This document shows, in pieces, positions 9,404 to 17,518 of a stretch of 64,000 nt of DNA. Position 1 is the stretch's first letter. Each line of letters starts with the position of its first letter. A program made the translations under genes and the position numbers. The DNA is from Moorena bouillonii PNG. Lineage in GTDB: Bacteria > Cyanobacteriota > Cyanobacteriia > Cyanobacteriales > Coleofasciculaceae. The notes beneath the pieces are model-generated. The model worked only from the letters and a program-made list of their open reading frames with translations. It did no database searches and was not told where the DNA came from. The stretch spans positions 7,945,702-8,009,701 of the forward strand of contig NZ_MKZS01000001.1 of NCBI RefSeq assembly GCF_001942495.1, read 5' to 3'.

Positions 9404-9690
9404 GAGTTGTAAGTCCCCTTGACCACCTAATCCAAGCGGTGCCACCCTAGGCCGCGAGGGATTGCTCGCGGCCTAGGAGGCGCGCACCTTGATGATTCCG
9501 ATCCTTAACCGCGACTGAAGTAAGCAGTCTTGCAGATACTCCAGCTTAGGGGTTGTGGCTGGAAGTTCTTACCAGGATTAGGCTCAATGGTCTAGTCACA
9601 CTTAGGCTTAAGTCTTACCCCATAAGCACCCTTTATTGCGGGGTCAGTAACAGAATATAATTCCAGACTTGACTGATTTTTAGTTTACAA
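9404..9690 (-). ncRNA. Possible omega-RNA (HEARO-like) of the decayed IscB locus
   Basis: The region directly upstream of the IscB-like start is non-coding and rich in hairpins. The clearest is a perfect 12-base stem, 9447-9458 paired with 9465-9476 (CTAGGCCGCGAG and its complement). IscB guide RNAs are encoded directly upstream of iscB in the same direction, so position and structure both fit. I cannot align it to the HEARO family from memory, and the assignment rests on context. The stem is also related to the AGGTGCG hairpin repeats near 35.8 kb, so part of it may be a later insertion. Confidence 0.35.
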
Positions 9691-9887
9691 AACTCAGAAG
9701 CCAGTGTTTTTTTTAGATCATCTTAGTTTAACTGGTTTATATTGGTTTTACCTATAGCTGTGGTAGCCAATTCAACACCACGGGTGCAACACAGACCATG
9801 AAAATTTTATGTACCATCAAGTTTCAGGCTACAGCCCCTTGTAGGTGGAGCTTCATTTTTGCCTTGAAAGTCCTTTGATTGAACAGC

Positions 9888-10847
9888 TTATCGAGATCCG
9901 ATCACCCTTGGTGCCACCACAGCTAGCTTCTGAAACTGAGCTATCGCTGAAACGTCATATACACCTGACCACACTGCCAACAACTGGTCTGCTAATTGCC
10001 ATTGGTCAACCCCAGTACTGCTGAGGTTAAGCGCCACCAGCCAGGGCACTGGAATACCGATGATACCGTTATAGGCACCAGCTAAAGCACCTGTTAAGGC
10101 AGCAGTAGTTTGTGATTGATAGCCTGTAAGAGCTGCACGAGTTACACAGAGGCGAAAATCTTCTGGGGTGTTTAGGAAACAGTACAATGCTAAGGCAATC
10201 GATAAAGAGCAGTCATCCTCAGACTCATTTCTACGCCTTTGCTCTCGACGCAGCTGGATAACAGTTTGTTCTAAACTTGCCCCAAGCTCCAGTAGACTTT
10301 GTACTTGTTCCAATTGTTGCACCCAGGCATTTTGATTTTCATAGTTCCCTAGGTCGGCAATGATTCGGGAAATCAGGTTAGGGCAGTCAAGTTTTTCGGT
10401 AAGGGCGATCGCTATTGCCCAACCTATAGTCAAGACACTCTCAAACCTTTCAGAATCATTTTGCCAAATTGCTGCCGCCTCTAGCAGCTTTTGGCGCAAC
10501 TTGACTTCATCTTCATGAAAAAATAATGCTACTGCTAAGGTTGCTACTGCTGCTTGGCTACTGTTGGCAGTCCCTTTTAATGAAAGGATAGAGGGTTGAG
10601 CCTTTTCACAGTGAACTAACCAATCTCCTAAATCGAGGTTGCCACAGCGAATTAAACTTTCAATACCACAAGTAGCAATCTTTCTCCAATCGGAAATCGC
10701 CTTACTCAAACCAGCATCCCCAAGGGAAAGCGGTCGAAATCTTACTTGAGCTGGTGGTAACTTTTGGCAGCCACTCCCAGCCAGGATTTCTCCCACAAGG
10801 CTACCTAACAAGGCACCTCTAAATCGGTTCAAAAGTGAGTACCGCAT
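9888..10847 (-). CDS. DraG-like (ADP-ribosylglycohydrolase fold) protein, catalytically degenerate
   Basis: The 319-residue protein follows the ADP-ribosylglycohydrolase fold. It begins FRGALLGSLVGE, like the family's GALLGLAVGD, and late in the protein has TAALTGALAGAYNGIIGIP, like TAxxxGAxxGAxxG. The metal-binding residues that define active enzymes are missing. There is no DDT motif, the first GD is GE, and the GGDTD block is replaced by GYQSQ. I infer that it cannot bind the two magnesium ions and acts, if at all, as a pseudoenzyme. It lies 86 bases after aroQ on the same strand, probably in one operon. Confidence 0.75.
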   Translation of the reverse strand: MRYSLLNRFRGALLGSLVGEILAGSGCQKLPPAQVRFRPLSLGDAGLSKAISDWRKIATCGIESLIRCGNLDLGDWLVHCEKAQPSILSLKGTANSSQAAVATLAVALFFHEDEVKLRQKLLEAAAIWQNDSERFESVLTIGWAIAIALTEKLDCPNLISRIIADLGNYENQNAWVQQLEQVQSLLELGASLEQTVIQLRREQRRRNESEDDCSLSIALALYCFLNTPEDFRLCVTRAALTGYQSQTTAALTGALAGAYNGIIGIPVPWLVALNLSSTGVDQWQLADQLLAVWSGVYDVSAIAQFQKLAVVAPRVIGSR

Positions 10848-10933
10848 CCATATTTTGATTTTGTCAAGAAATCTACTGTGCTTTTAAATTCCCTTTTTCA
10901 ACCCCCAAGGCAGCACCCATCACCTTTTCGATT

Positions 10934-11404
10934 TTAATTACCAATCGATTTTCTCAATGTAAGAACTAGAGCCTGTAACCCCAGTCTATAGCTGTTAGCT
11001 CCAAAACCACTAATCTGACCGACTACCACTGGTGCCATTAACGAATGATGTCTAAAGGCTTCTCGTTTATAGATGTTGCTCAGATGAACTTCTACAGTTG
11101 GCAAGGCTACCGCAGCTATTGCATCTCGAATAGCCACACTGGTATGGGTATAAGCACCAGCATTAATTAAAATCCCCTCGTGGTTTCCTAAAGCTCCATG
11201 TATCCTATCGACTAAGATACCTTCATGATTAGACTGCAAGGCTGTCACGCTTGCCTCAAGCCTTTGCCCTTCTTGCTCTAGGAGATAGTTAATCTCATCC
11301 AAGGTTACAGATCCATAAATACCTGGTTCTCGCTGTCCCAGTAAATTAAGATTGGGACCATGGAGAACCAGGATACTTAGACGTTTTCGAGGATCACCGG
11401 ACAC
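10934..11404 (-). CDS. aroQ: Type II 3-dehydroquinate dehydratase
   Basis: The 156-residue protein shows all signature parts of the type II enzyme: [20 protein letters not shown] with catalytic Tyr30, [18 protein letters not shown], and [17 protein letters not shown] with catalytic His107. It dehydrates 3-dehydroquinate to 3-dehydroshikimate in the shikimate pathway to aromatic amino acids, as a cytoplasmic dodecamer. The start codon is GTG at 11404, 9 bases after the stop of the small upstream gene, so the two are almost certainly co-transcribed. The length is normal. Confidence 0.96.
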   Translation of the reverse strand: MSGDPRKRLSILVLHGPNLNLLGQREPGIYGSVTLDEINYLLEQEGQRLEASVTALQSNHEGILVDRIHGALGNHEGILINAGAYTHTSVAIRDAIAAVALPTVEVHLSNIYKREAFRHHSLMAPVVVGQISGFGANSYRLGLQALVLTLRKSIGN

Positions 11405-11413
11405 AATAACTAT

Positions 11414-11554
11414 CTAATTCCGACGACACCTTGGGTCATTAACAGGAATGGGTATTGGTTCTGGTTCAGGCTGAGCCTCAGGACCTAATAGCGCTTCAAT
11501 AAGTTTGCGCGCCCATTCTTGAATTTTTTCCAAAACCTTTTCTATATAGTCCAT
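11414..11554 (-). CDS. 46-residue conserved-looking small protein upstream of aroQ
   Basis: An ATG at 11554 preceded by a good ribosome site (TAGGAGC, about 11568) opens a 46-residue frame. It begins MDYIEKVLEKIQEWARKLIEAL and ends with a Pro/Glu-rich tail (PEAQPEPEPIPIPV). The first 22 residues form an amphipathic helix. It ends 9 bases before aroQ, which supports translation. I recall similar short proteins in other cyanobacteria but cannot confirm this here. Its function is unknown. Confidence 0.55.
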   Translation of the reverse strand: MDYIEKVLEKIQEWARKLIEALLGPEAQPEPEPIPIPVNDPRCRRN

Positions 11555-12028
11555 CAAGCAAAAAGCTCCTATAAGACCACTTGTATCTTTTCTTTTACAC
11601 TTTCAGTTCCGATACTTTTTAGCTACCAAAGTCTACCAAGATAGACCAAGGCTCGCCAATGCAAGATGCTTTCGCATCCAGGGGGTATCTCCCAAAGCTC
11701 TCAGGAATATCCCGCGAGCGCCATAAAAATGTCAAAAAAGTTCGTTCCACCGGGATTACAGCGCAACTATTAAACCCTTGGTTTTCGGCTTTAATTTAAG
11801 TTACATAATAATCCCTGTCGGTGTTACCTTAATTTAAGTCTAACAAATAATAAGAGTTTTTGGTAGACTCTGCGACATTTTCGATTAGCTTTTACTAACC
11901 CTAACAGGTTAAAAACCGTTACTGCTTTTTGAGCAGCTTAGCAAGGGAATCAGTCTTGCCTAAGGTTTTTTTGCCTTGACCATGACTCTGAGAAAGGAAA
12001 AAGAACAAAGTGTTGTATCTATTATGTT

Positions 12029-12488
12029 ATTGAACCTCCCCATCCTAAGAGGAATGGGGATTCCCAGGCACAACCAGCGTTGGTTGTTATCTCCATGGGC
12101 GTAACTTTCCCTGGCCTATGGCCACGCTACGCGAACGCACCGAGGGTAGCTGAGTAGGGTCAATACCCAGTTTTTTTTGAGACCCTTACTTTTTATATTA
12201 ACACTATTTGGAAAAATTCATCCCCGGAGACGAAACCGATAGAGAGAGTCCCTTTTATGGTTAAAGACGCGCGCCTTAGACAGGGTAGCCTTTATGGTCG
12301 GCAGGCTATGCAGATGCATGGTTAAAACTTTTTGATTAAGGCTACCCTGTCTGAGGGTAACTCCCTCCGCAGGCTATGCAGATGCATGGTTAAAACTTTT
12401 TGATTAAGGCGACCCTCTCCTTACGGTAACTTCAAGACCTAAGAGGACGTGGTATTCTTTTCCCTCTCAAACTCTCCAACTCTGATAA
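12029..12488 (-). repeat. Large structured interspersed repeat, copy B with internal insertion
   Basis: This is the inverted partner of the element at 5341-5600. Read on the minus strand it starts at 12488 with TTATCAGAGTTGGAGAG and ends near 12029. The shared blocks are nearly identical, including the CAACCAACGCTGGTTG hairpin and the GGGAATCCCCATTCC end. Copy B differs by about 210 extra bases at 12226-12435. That insert holds two perfect 42-base direct copies (12301-12342 and 12369-12410), and a 13-base inverted repeat AGACAGGGTAGCC/GGCTACCCTGTCT brackets the first of them. It therefore appears to be a repeat inside a repeat. Confidence 0.7.
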
Positions 12489-12563
12489 GGCTAGCACATT
12501 TTATACAATTCATTCAACCAAGATACATTAACAGTGTTTATACCCTCACCAGCATAAGACCTA

Positions 12564-13538
12564 TCAGTTGCCTGACTCAGTCAGTAATATTTGGCGAAAG
12601 GCTTGCCTGGTTTCGGGCTTCAAATAATTCTGTTGTAAGGTTTGCCACTGTTGCCATGATTTGTAGCGGTTGGCCTGTAGTAACTCAGCCAACTGGGGAG
12701 CCTTATGTTTTAGGTCCGAGTGAAAGACAGAGTTTAAGAATTCGTCTAAAACCATACTGTCCTGAATATCACCTAAGATGCCTTGAATTTGCTTCATATC
12801 TTCCACATAGTCCTTATAGGTAGGACTATATAGTTCAGTAAATAGGTTCATTTGGTAACGCACCCGCTTGGCTTGCTTGCGTAGATCGTGAATCACTGAC
12901 CCACGAATGGCTAGCAGGGATTCAACTGCTGCTGGTTTCAGCTGCTTGGGAGTTTGGCTACCAGTATCCTTAAGATCAATGCCCACTAGCCAAGCCGGGT
13001 GGAGTAACAGGCTGCTGACAATGGGTAAGAGTAAATCAGGTAATACTGCAGCCGCTGGCATCTGAGCAATTTCTTTATAGGTGGGTTTTTTGAGCCACCG
13101 TTTTAAGGTTTGCTTAAGCTTTTGATGTGGCTTACCTTGCAGAGCTTCCCGAACTTGTGTTAAAGCTTTGCACCGCTTTTTTTCCAAGTAAACGTAAGCT
13201 TGCTTCAATGCTTTCCGTTCTTTGGTGGGTAACTTGGGTTGGTAACCTTTGTGGAGGGTTTCTTGGAGGACATCTAGATCTCGAAGACTCCCTAAAATAC
13301 GGGCAATCTTACCAATCTGTTTTTCAGAGGCTGCTTTGGGCAAGTCTAAGGCAGGGGTAAAACTAGTGATGGCGGTACGCAAGCGCCGCATTCCAATACG
13401 CATTTGGTGCAGCTGTTCTGGATCTCGATCTTGGAGAACGGCGGCTTCGTGACTAAGCATTTTCTGGAAGTGTTTCTGAATTCCCAGATAACTCCATTCT
13501 CCAATGGTTTTGGTTTGGGGTAATACTAGTTTGTTCAT
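12564..13538 (-). CDS. CHAD domain protein
   Basis: The 324-residue protein is a CHAD domain over most of its length. Conserved features are LHQMRIGMRRLRTAI, LGSLRDLDVLQE and IHDLRKQAKRVRYQMNLFTELY, with the spaced His and Arg/Lys residues that give the domain a basic, helical surface. CHAD domains bind inorganic polyphosphate and often occur on granules or with polyphosphate enzymes. No CYTH domain is attached. It stands alone on the minus strand; its upstream region contains a strong inverted repeat (13615-13663). Confidence 0.9.
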   Translation of the reverse strand: MNKLVLPQTKTIGEWSYLGIQKHFQKMLSHEAAVLQDRDPEQLHQMRIGMRRLRTAITSFTPALDLPKAASEKQIGKIARILGSLRDLDVLQETLHKGYQPKLPTKERKALKQAYVYLEKKRCKALTQVREALQGKPHQKLKQTLKRWLKKPTYKEIAQMPAAAVLPDLLLPIVSSLLLHPAWLVGIDLKDTGSQTPKQLKPAAVESLLAIRGSVIHDLRKQAKRVRYQMNLFTELYSPTYKDYVEDMKQIQGILGDIQDSMVLDEFLNSVFHSDLKHKAPQLAELLQANRYKSWQQWQTLQQNYLKPETRQAFRQILLTESGN

Positions 13539-13614
13539 CGTCCCAGTCTGACGTCTAGCAAGCCAGACTCTTGAGATTGAGGTTGAGTAGACTCAGGATA
13601 GTCAGAGTCCAAAG

Positions 13615-13663
13615 CTTAACGTAAAGTTAACCAAAAGCCCACTTTGATTAACTTTACGTTAAG
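13615..13663. repeat. Perfect 16-base inverted repeat
   Basis: CTTAACGTAAAGTTAA at 13615-13630 is repeated as its exact complement at 13648-13663, with a 17-base spacer. It lies about 77 bases upstream of the CHAD gene start and about 230 bases after the end of the pentapeptide gene. It is AT-rich and lacks a T-run. It could be an operator, a weak terminator or the trace of a small mobile element. Confidence 0.55.
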
Positions 13664-13896
13664 GATAAAAATAATGTTTTGTATTATTACTTATTCAGAG
13701 AATATTGTCAAGTTATGATCAGACTTTGCATAGAGGTTTGCAGCTCATGAGTCAGGTCAACTATAGCTTGTCGGATAAATTCTAGGGGCGGTTGGGCATG
13801 ACTCATCGGTGTCTGGTCGATTTTGTCTGTTGGATGATATTGGCAGCACTAACTGATTAATCGAAGGTTTGATTGAGTGTGATCAGATGTGGTGAT

Positions 13897-14733
13897 CTAA
13901 GGATGGATGGTTCCATCAGGCATAATTGTTTCCCTTAGATTAACTTGGCTTAGTTCAGCTTCAATGATAGTAGCCCCAGTTAAGTTAGCTTTACTGAGGT
14001 TAGCGCCCCTGAGCTTAGCTGTAGTCAGGTTAGACCCGCTTAAATTTGCTTTAGTAAGGTTCGCCCATCTAATGTCAACCCTGTAAAGGTCTGCCTCTGC
14101 TAGGTTAGCTCCAAACAGATAGCTTCCACTAAGGTGAGCTTCTGCTAGGTTAGCCCCTCGACACTCAGCTTTGTATAGGTAAGCCCCAAGCAGTTCAGCT
14201 TGATGAAGATTAGCATTGCTCAGATTAGCATGGCAGAGATTAGCAGCCATAAGGTTAGCCTCAACCAGGTTAGTCCGTCTTAGCTTTGCCCCACTTAAAT
14301 CTGCTTCTGAGAGATTAGCTTTGAGCAAGCTAGTGCCAATTAGATTAGCATTACTTAAATCAGCTTCCATGAGGTTAGCTAGGGTCAAGTCAGCCCCAAT
14401 TAAATTGGCACCATTTAGGTCAGCCCTGATCAGGTTAGCTGCTATAAGTTTAGTCCCAATTAGCTCTGCCGAGATCAGTTTAGCTTTGATCAGTTCAGCA
14501 TCTTGGAGGTTGGCATTACTGAGGTTGGCATTACTGAGGTTAGCGCTAATCAGTTTAATATTGCCTAGATTTGCCTTTTTTAAGTTAGCTTTTGCTAAGT
14601 TTACCCTTTCAAAGTTAGCCCCATTGAGGTTAACTTCGCTAAGGTCTGGTTCTAGATCTAGATTTGTCTTTCTCCATTCTGTCCATCTCAATGGATCTTG
14701 TTTGAGTAGAGCAAGATGTTCTATATTGGCCAT
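13897..14733 (-). CDS. Pentapeptide-repeat protein
   Basis: From about residue 32 onward the 278-residue protein is an almost unbroken series of A(N/D)LxX pentapeptides, such as ANLSNANLSNANLQDAEL, which form a right-handed four-sided beta helix. A short non-repeat N-terminus (MANIEHLALLKQDPLRWTEW) precedes it. The protein has no signal peptide, so it is probably cytoplasmic. Pentapeptide proteins are very numerous in cyanobacteria and mostly of unknown role; a few mimic DNA and protect gyrase. Nothing in the context narrows the role. Confidence 0.93.
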   Translation of the reverse strand: MANIEHLALLKQDPLRWTEWRKTNLDLEPDLSEVNLNGANFERVNLAKANLKKANLGNIKLISANLSNANLSNANLQDAELIKAKLISAELIGTKLIAANLIRADLNGANLIGADLTLANLMEADLSNANLIGTSLLKANLSEADLSGAKLRRTNLVEANLMAANLCHANLSNANLHQAELLGAYLYKAECRGANLAEAHLSGSYLFGANLAEADLYRVDIRWANLTKANLSGSNLTTAKLRGANLSKANLTGATIIEAELSQVNLRETIMPDGTIHP

Positions 14734-14824
14734 TGAGGTTCTCCTTCACATTATGTAGCGGTGCCAACAAAGACTTTAACTCAATGGCACTACATTAAGG
14801 GATCAGCTCAGGAAGAATTCCTTT

Positions 14825-15466
14825 CTATTCCTTGCGCTTGGCAGCAGGATGTTCACGACCACTCACGCTTTCAATAGCTGTCAGCGCTGCCTGAGACGCT
14901 GCTAATATATCCCGTTCTTCTCCACCTAGGTAGAGGCGTCCAAAGCTGCCCACTGCACTAATTTGTAAGATGTTAATTAAGGCAGATTTCTCTGCTTCAT
15001 TGGCAGCTAGGGCAGCATAGGCAGCTGGCTCAACTTCTAATACATATAGGGTTTGCCCTGCTAGCAACATTTGACCCCGCCGTGTGCGATTAATTAACTG
15101 GGTCTGGTGGGCATCAATGTTACGGATAATTTGGCTAGAAATGACCCGAGGTTTGAGCCGATCCTGTTCACGGACGCCCAGTGCGTCTAAAATTGCTTTG
15201 CCAGCTGTACGGGTTTCCCCTTGTTTATTAGCATGCACCTCTAGAAGTCCATAAAGCCGTTCTACCACCAGCACTCCTGGACGCACGGCAGTGGATTTGA
15301 GGGCAATATCGGTAATCCGGTTAATTTCAATACCTGGTGAGATTTCAATCCAAAGGGAGGTATCTCCTGGTAAGGGCAAAAATCCTAACGCTACTGTTCC
15401 CATGTAAGCGGCGTGCTGAGGCTGCAAGCTGTCTATGTATACGTAACTGCGTAGTTCAATACCCAA
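14825..15466 (-). CDS. ccmP: Carboxysome shell protein CcmP (tandem BMC)
   Basis: The 213-residue protein has two fused BMC domains, at about residues 1-100 and 105-205. The sequence [17 protein letters not shown], with [16 protein letters not shown] and [21 protein letters not shown], fits my memory of the CcmP family. CcmP forms stacked pseudo-hexameric trimers in the beta-carboxysome facet and is thought to gate larger metabolites through a central pore. The start codon is TTG at 15466, supported by the family N-terminus, with AGGAA about 12 bases upstream. The gene is far from any ccm cluster in this window, as is usual for ccmP. Confidence 0.9.
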   Translation of the reverse strand: MGIELRSYVYIDSLQPQHAAYMGTVALGFLPLPGDTSLWIEISPGIEINRITDIALKSTAVRPGVLVVERLYGLLEVHANKQGETRTAGKAILDALGVREQDRLKPRVISSQIIRNIDAHQTQLINRTRRGQMLLAGQTLYVLEVEPAAYAALAANEAEKSALINILQISAVGSFGRLYLGGEERDILAASQAALTAIESVSGREHPAAKRKE

Positions 15467-15532
15467 AGTTTATATCTGTTCCTTTTTTGCTGACTAGAAG
15501 TTGTCCAAAAGGTAATTCGCACTCAAAGAAGC

Positions 15533-15652
15533 CTACCACACCTCTCGACCTTCTGCTTTACCCCAGTGAACCTCTTCACTGATTTCGACTTCATTGGCTA
15601 GTAATTCATCTAGGGTATATTCTCTGGGGGGCAGATGGGTTGCTCGAGCTTT
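15533..15652 (-). pseudogene. Fragment of a MazE-type antitoxin
   Basis: The minus strand here encodes about 39 codons after an in-frame TGA, with no start codon. They include LPPREYTLDELL and end EVHWGKAEGREVW before a stop. This matches the C-terminal tail of cyanobacterial MazE/ChpI antitoxins, which typically end with YTLEELL...W.PVG.E.W. The AbrB-like DNA-binding half is missing and no MazF toxin follows, since ccmP begins 67 bases on. I read it as the remnant of a lost toxin-antitoxin pair. Confidence 0.5.
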
Positions 15653-16077
15653 TGTTCATAGACATCAACAGCAATTATGACAAGCAACGAAAGATATTAT
15701 TTTTGTGTTGCTATAGTAAGAAATGTCTTCAATGGTCAAGTCTATAATAGTTTGGCATTTAACAATAACAAGTTCTTTTAGATGATCAAATAAAATAATT
15801 TATATTTGTTTATTTGCAAATATAAATTATGGTTATTATTTTATGCATATATACAAACTATGCTTGGCATTATTTGTGCTATTTTTTAGGTAAATCTTGA
15901 AGTTATTTATATAAATTAAAGCTATTTAAAATAAATTAAATAGCATCAATGCAAACCTTTATTAAAGGTACAATGGTAATATGTTTACTAATGAAACCAA
16001 GGAAACGTAGAGCTTCGCGAGCTAAAATTTCTATAAGCACGATTAGGCTAATTTAGAGCTGATTTGTAAATAAAAGC

Positions 16078-16524
16078 TTAAGAAGCTAATCGGCGAGTCA
16101 TTAAACGAATAAGCGAGCCATAAATCATCGCTTCGCTGATGGTTGTGTACAATTCATAATCTTTACTCAAACGCCGAAATCTGTTGAGCCAACCAAACGT
16201 CCGTTCGACAATCCATCGCTTTGGTAGAATCTCAAATTCCTTTGATGTTCGCTCAATCACTTCCACTCGCACATCCTCCCCACAAACTTGTTGGACTGCA
16301 TGAACAAAGTTTTTACCTGAATAACCTTGATCTACCCAAATCACTTCTAATTGCCTGAGTTGGGCAATAGCATCATGCAAAACAACCACTGCACCCAAAC
16401 GTTCTGAGCCATTGGCTTCACTCACCAGCATCCCAATGAGCAGACCCTGGGAATCTACAACAATATGGCGTTTACGGCCTTTAACTTTTTTGCCACCGTC
16501 ATAGCCGTAGACCGCCCCCTTTTT
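16078..16524 (-). CDS. IS5-family transposase, second frame (orfB)
   Basis: This frame is entered by the -1 slip and gives the C-terminal half of the DDE domain: RHIVVDSQGLLIGMLVSEAN, WVDQGYSGKNF with the second Asp, and RTSKEFEILPKRWIVERTFGWLNRFRRLSKDYE with the catalytic Glu. An internal ATG at 16431 could give a shorter product, but the motif order shows that the fused protein of about 270 residues is the transposase. It ends 22 bases inside the right-hand edge of the element. Confidence 0.88.
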   Translation of the reverse strand, partial: KKGAVYGYDGGKKVKGRKRHIVVDSQGLLIGMLVSEANGSERLGAVVVLHDAIAQLRQLEVIWVDQGYSGKNFVHAVQQVCGEDVRVEVIERTSKEFEILPKRWIVERTFGWLNRFRRLSKDYELYTTISEAMIYGSLIRLMTRRLAS

Positions 16525-16892
16525 TCCGCCGTCTTCACTGATTGGGAATCAGCGATCGCCACACTCGAATCTTCCTCTCGTCCCATTTGTTGTCGGAGTT
16601 GATGACGCAATTGGTCATGCATTCTTTGCCAAATTCCTTTACGCTGCCATTTGCGGAAATAACCATAGACTGTTGGGTGGGGTGGAAAGTCATGGGGAAG
16701 CATTTCCCACTGACAGCCACTACGTTGCACATAGAATATGGCGTTGATAATCTCCCGTAGGTTAACCATCCTCGGATGTCCAAATCCCTTCGGCTCTGGT
16801 ATCAGCCTACGCAGCACTTCCCATTCCCTATCACTCATATCACTCGGATAGGCTTGGCGGTGGGGATTGGCGATCTCAGGCAAACGACTCAT
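16455..16892 (-). CDS. IS5-family transposase, first frame (orfA)
   Basis: The 145-codon frame encodes the N-terminal half of the transposase: MSDREWEVLRRLIPEP, then an insertion-type domain with INAIFYVQRSGCQWEMLPHDFPP and YGYFRKWQ, and then VAIADSQSVKT, which holds the first catalytic Asp. The true product is probably made by a -1 slip at the run of six A residues (16520-16525 on the minus strand). There the next frame reads EKKGAVYGYDGGKKVKGRKR, the expected continuation. Without the slip the protein ends in an unrelated tail. Confidence 0.9.
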   Translation of the reverse strand: MSRLPEIANPHRQAYPSDMSDREWEVLRRLIPEPKGFGHPRMVNLREIINAIFYVQRSGCQWEMLPHDFPPHPTVYGYFRKWQRKGIWQRMHDQLRHQLRQQMGREEDSSVAIADSQSVKTAEKRGRSTAMTVAKKLKAVNAILL

Positions 16893-17039
16893 GGATACAG
16901 TGGTTTAACTCATGTCGTCATATAGGTTACAGGCTACTCAGCCCGTCATTGAGTTTCCTTTAGATTCTCTTTACAAATCAGCTCTTAAATTAAACTAGAA
17001 ATTAGCCTATAGTCACAAAAATATAAAACGCGGAAGCCC

Positions 17040-17440
17040 CGTCTTTTTAAAGCAGGGAGGAAGCGTAATAGCGGCTTGACGCGCCATCAGCTATAATGAA
17101 TAAAGACCGAAATAGACAAGGCACTCTTAACTTCGGAGTAACAGCTAGTTCAGTAGGTTAGTATCGGCGAGTGATGCGCAAATCGAAGTATTGGGGCTGT
17201 CCGAGAATTGACTCGGTTGTAGAAGCTGCGGATTTGTCTGTAGAGTAAGCCAGCCTGGAGGTTCAGCGCTTAACCCTTAGATTCGATTAATTTGGAGTCT
17301 AGGCGCGTTAAGTATGCTAGGGCTACTGAAAACCAACGTTCTGAAGTCTGGGCGAAAGCACCCGTGCTATGCCTAGCGGCAGGCTACGCCAACAGCCGGG
17401 GGTAAGCTTACATACCTTCTCAGAGTGCAAAGAGTTTGTC
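17040..17440 (+). ncRNA. Structured RNA candidate, possibly an ORF-less HEARO/omega-RNA
   Basis: There is no gene between the insertion sequence and proS. The sequence is GC-balanced and rich in possible helices. Examples are CCGAG-AATTGA-CTCGG near 17201-17216, GGCAGGCTACGCC near 17379-17391, and an opening GCCCCGTCTTTTTAAAGCAGGG. A TATAAT box lies at 17092-17097. The look is that of a multi-stem RNA of about 330 bases, and the flanks resemble the ends of IS200/IscB-type elements, many of which in cyanobacteria keep only the RNA. I cannot prove the family by eye. Confidence 0.4.
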
Positions 17441-17518
17441 AATCCTGGCTGACACACTGTTGATGAAAGTTTTCGAATGATGAGATAATGGTAGTTTGGT
17501 CTAAAAAGGAAGTAAGTA

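Larger units (their letters stand above)
16056..16984 (-). mobile_element. Complete IS5-family insertion sequence
   Basis: A 929-base element has perfect 15-base terminal inverted repeats, GAGCTGATTTGTAAA at 16056-16070 and its complement at 16970-16984. TTA occurs on each side (16053-16055 and 16985-16987) as a 3-base target duplication. This size and a TNA-type target fit the IS1031/IS427 groups of the IS5 family. It carries one transposase split over two frames. Both ends, the duplication and the slippery site are intact, so the copy looks recent and possibly active. Confidence 0.9.

Noticed and set aside
14216..14758. 180-codon plus-strand frame opposite the pentapeptide gene
   Set aside because: It is the mirror of the pentapeptide repeats (period 15 bases keeps the opposite frame open) and has no independent support.
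17090..17440. tmRNA or RNase P RNA in the gap before proS
   Set aside because: GGGGCTGT near 17193 recalls a tmRNA start, but there is no tag-peptide frame or CCA end, and RNase P signature motifs are absent.
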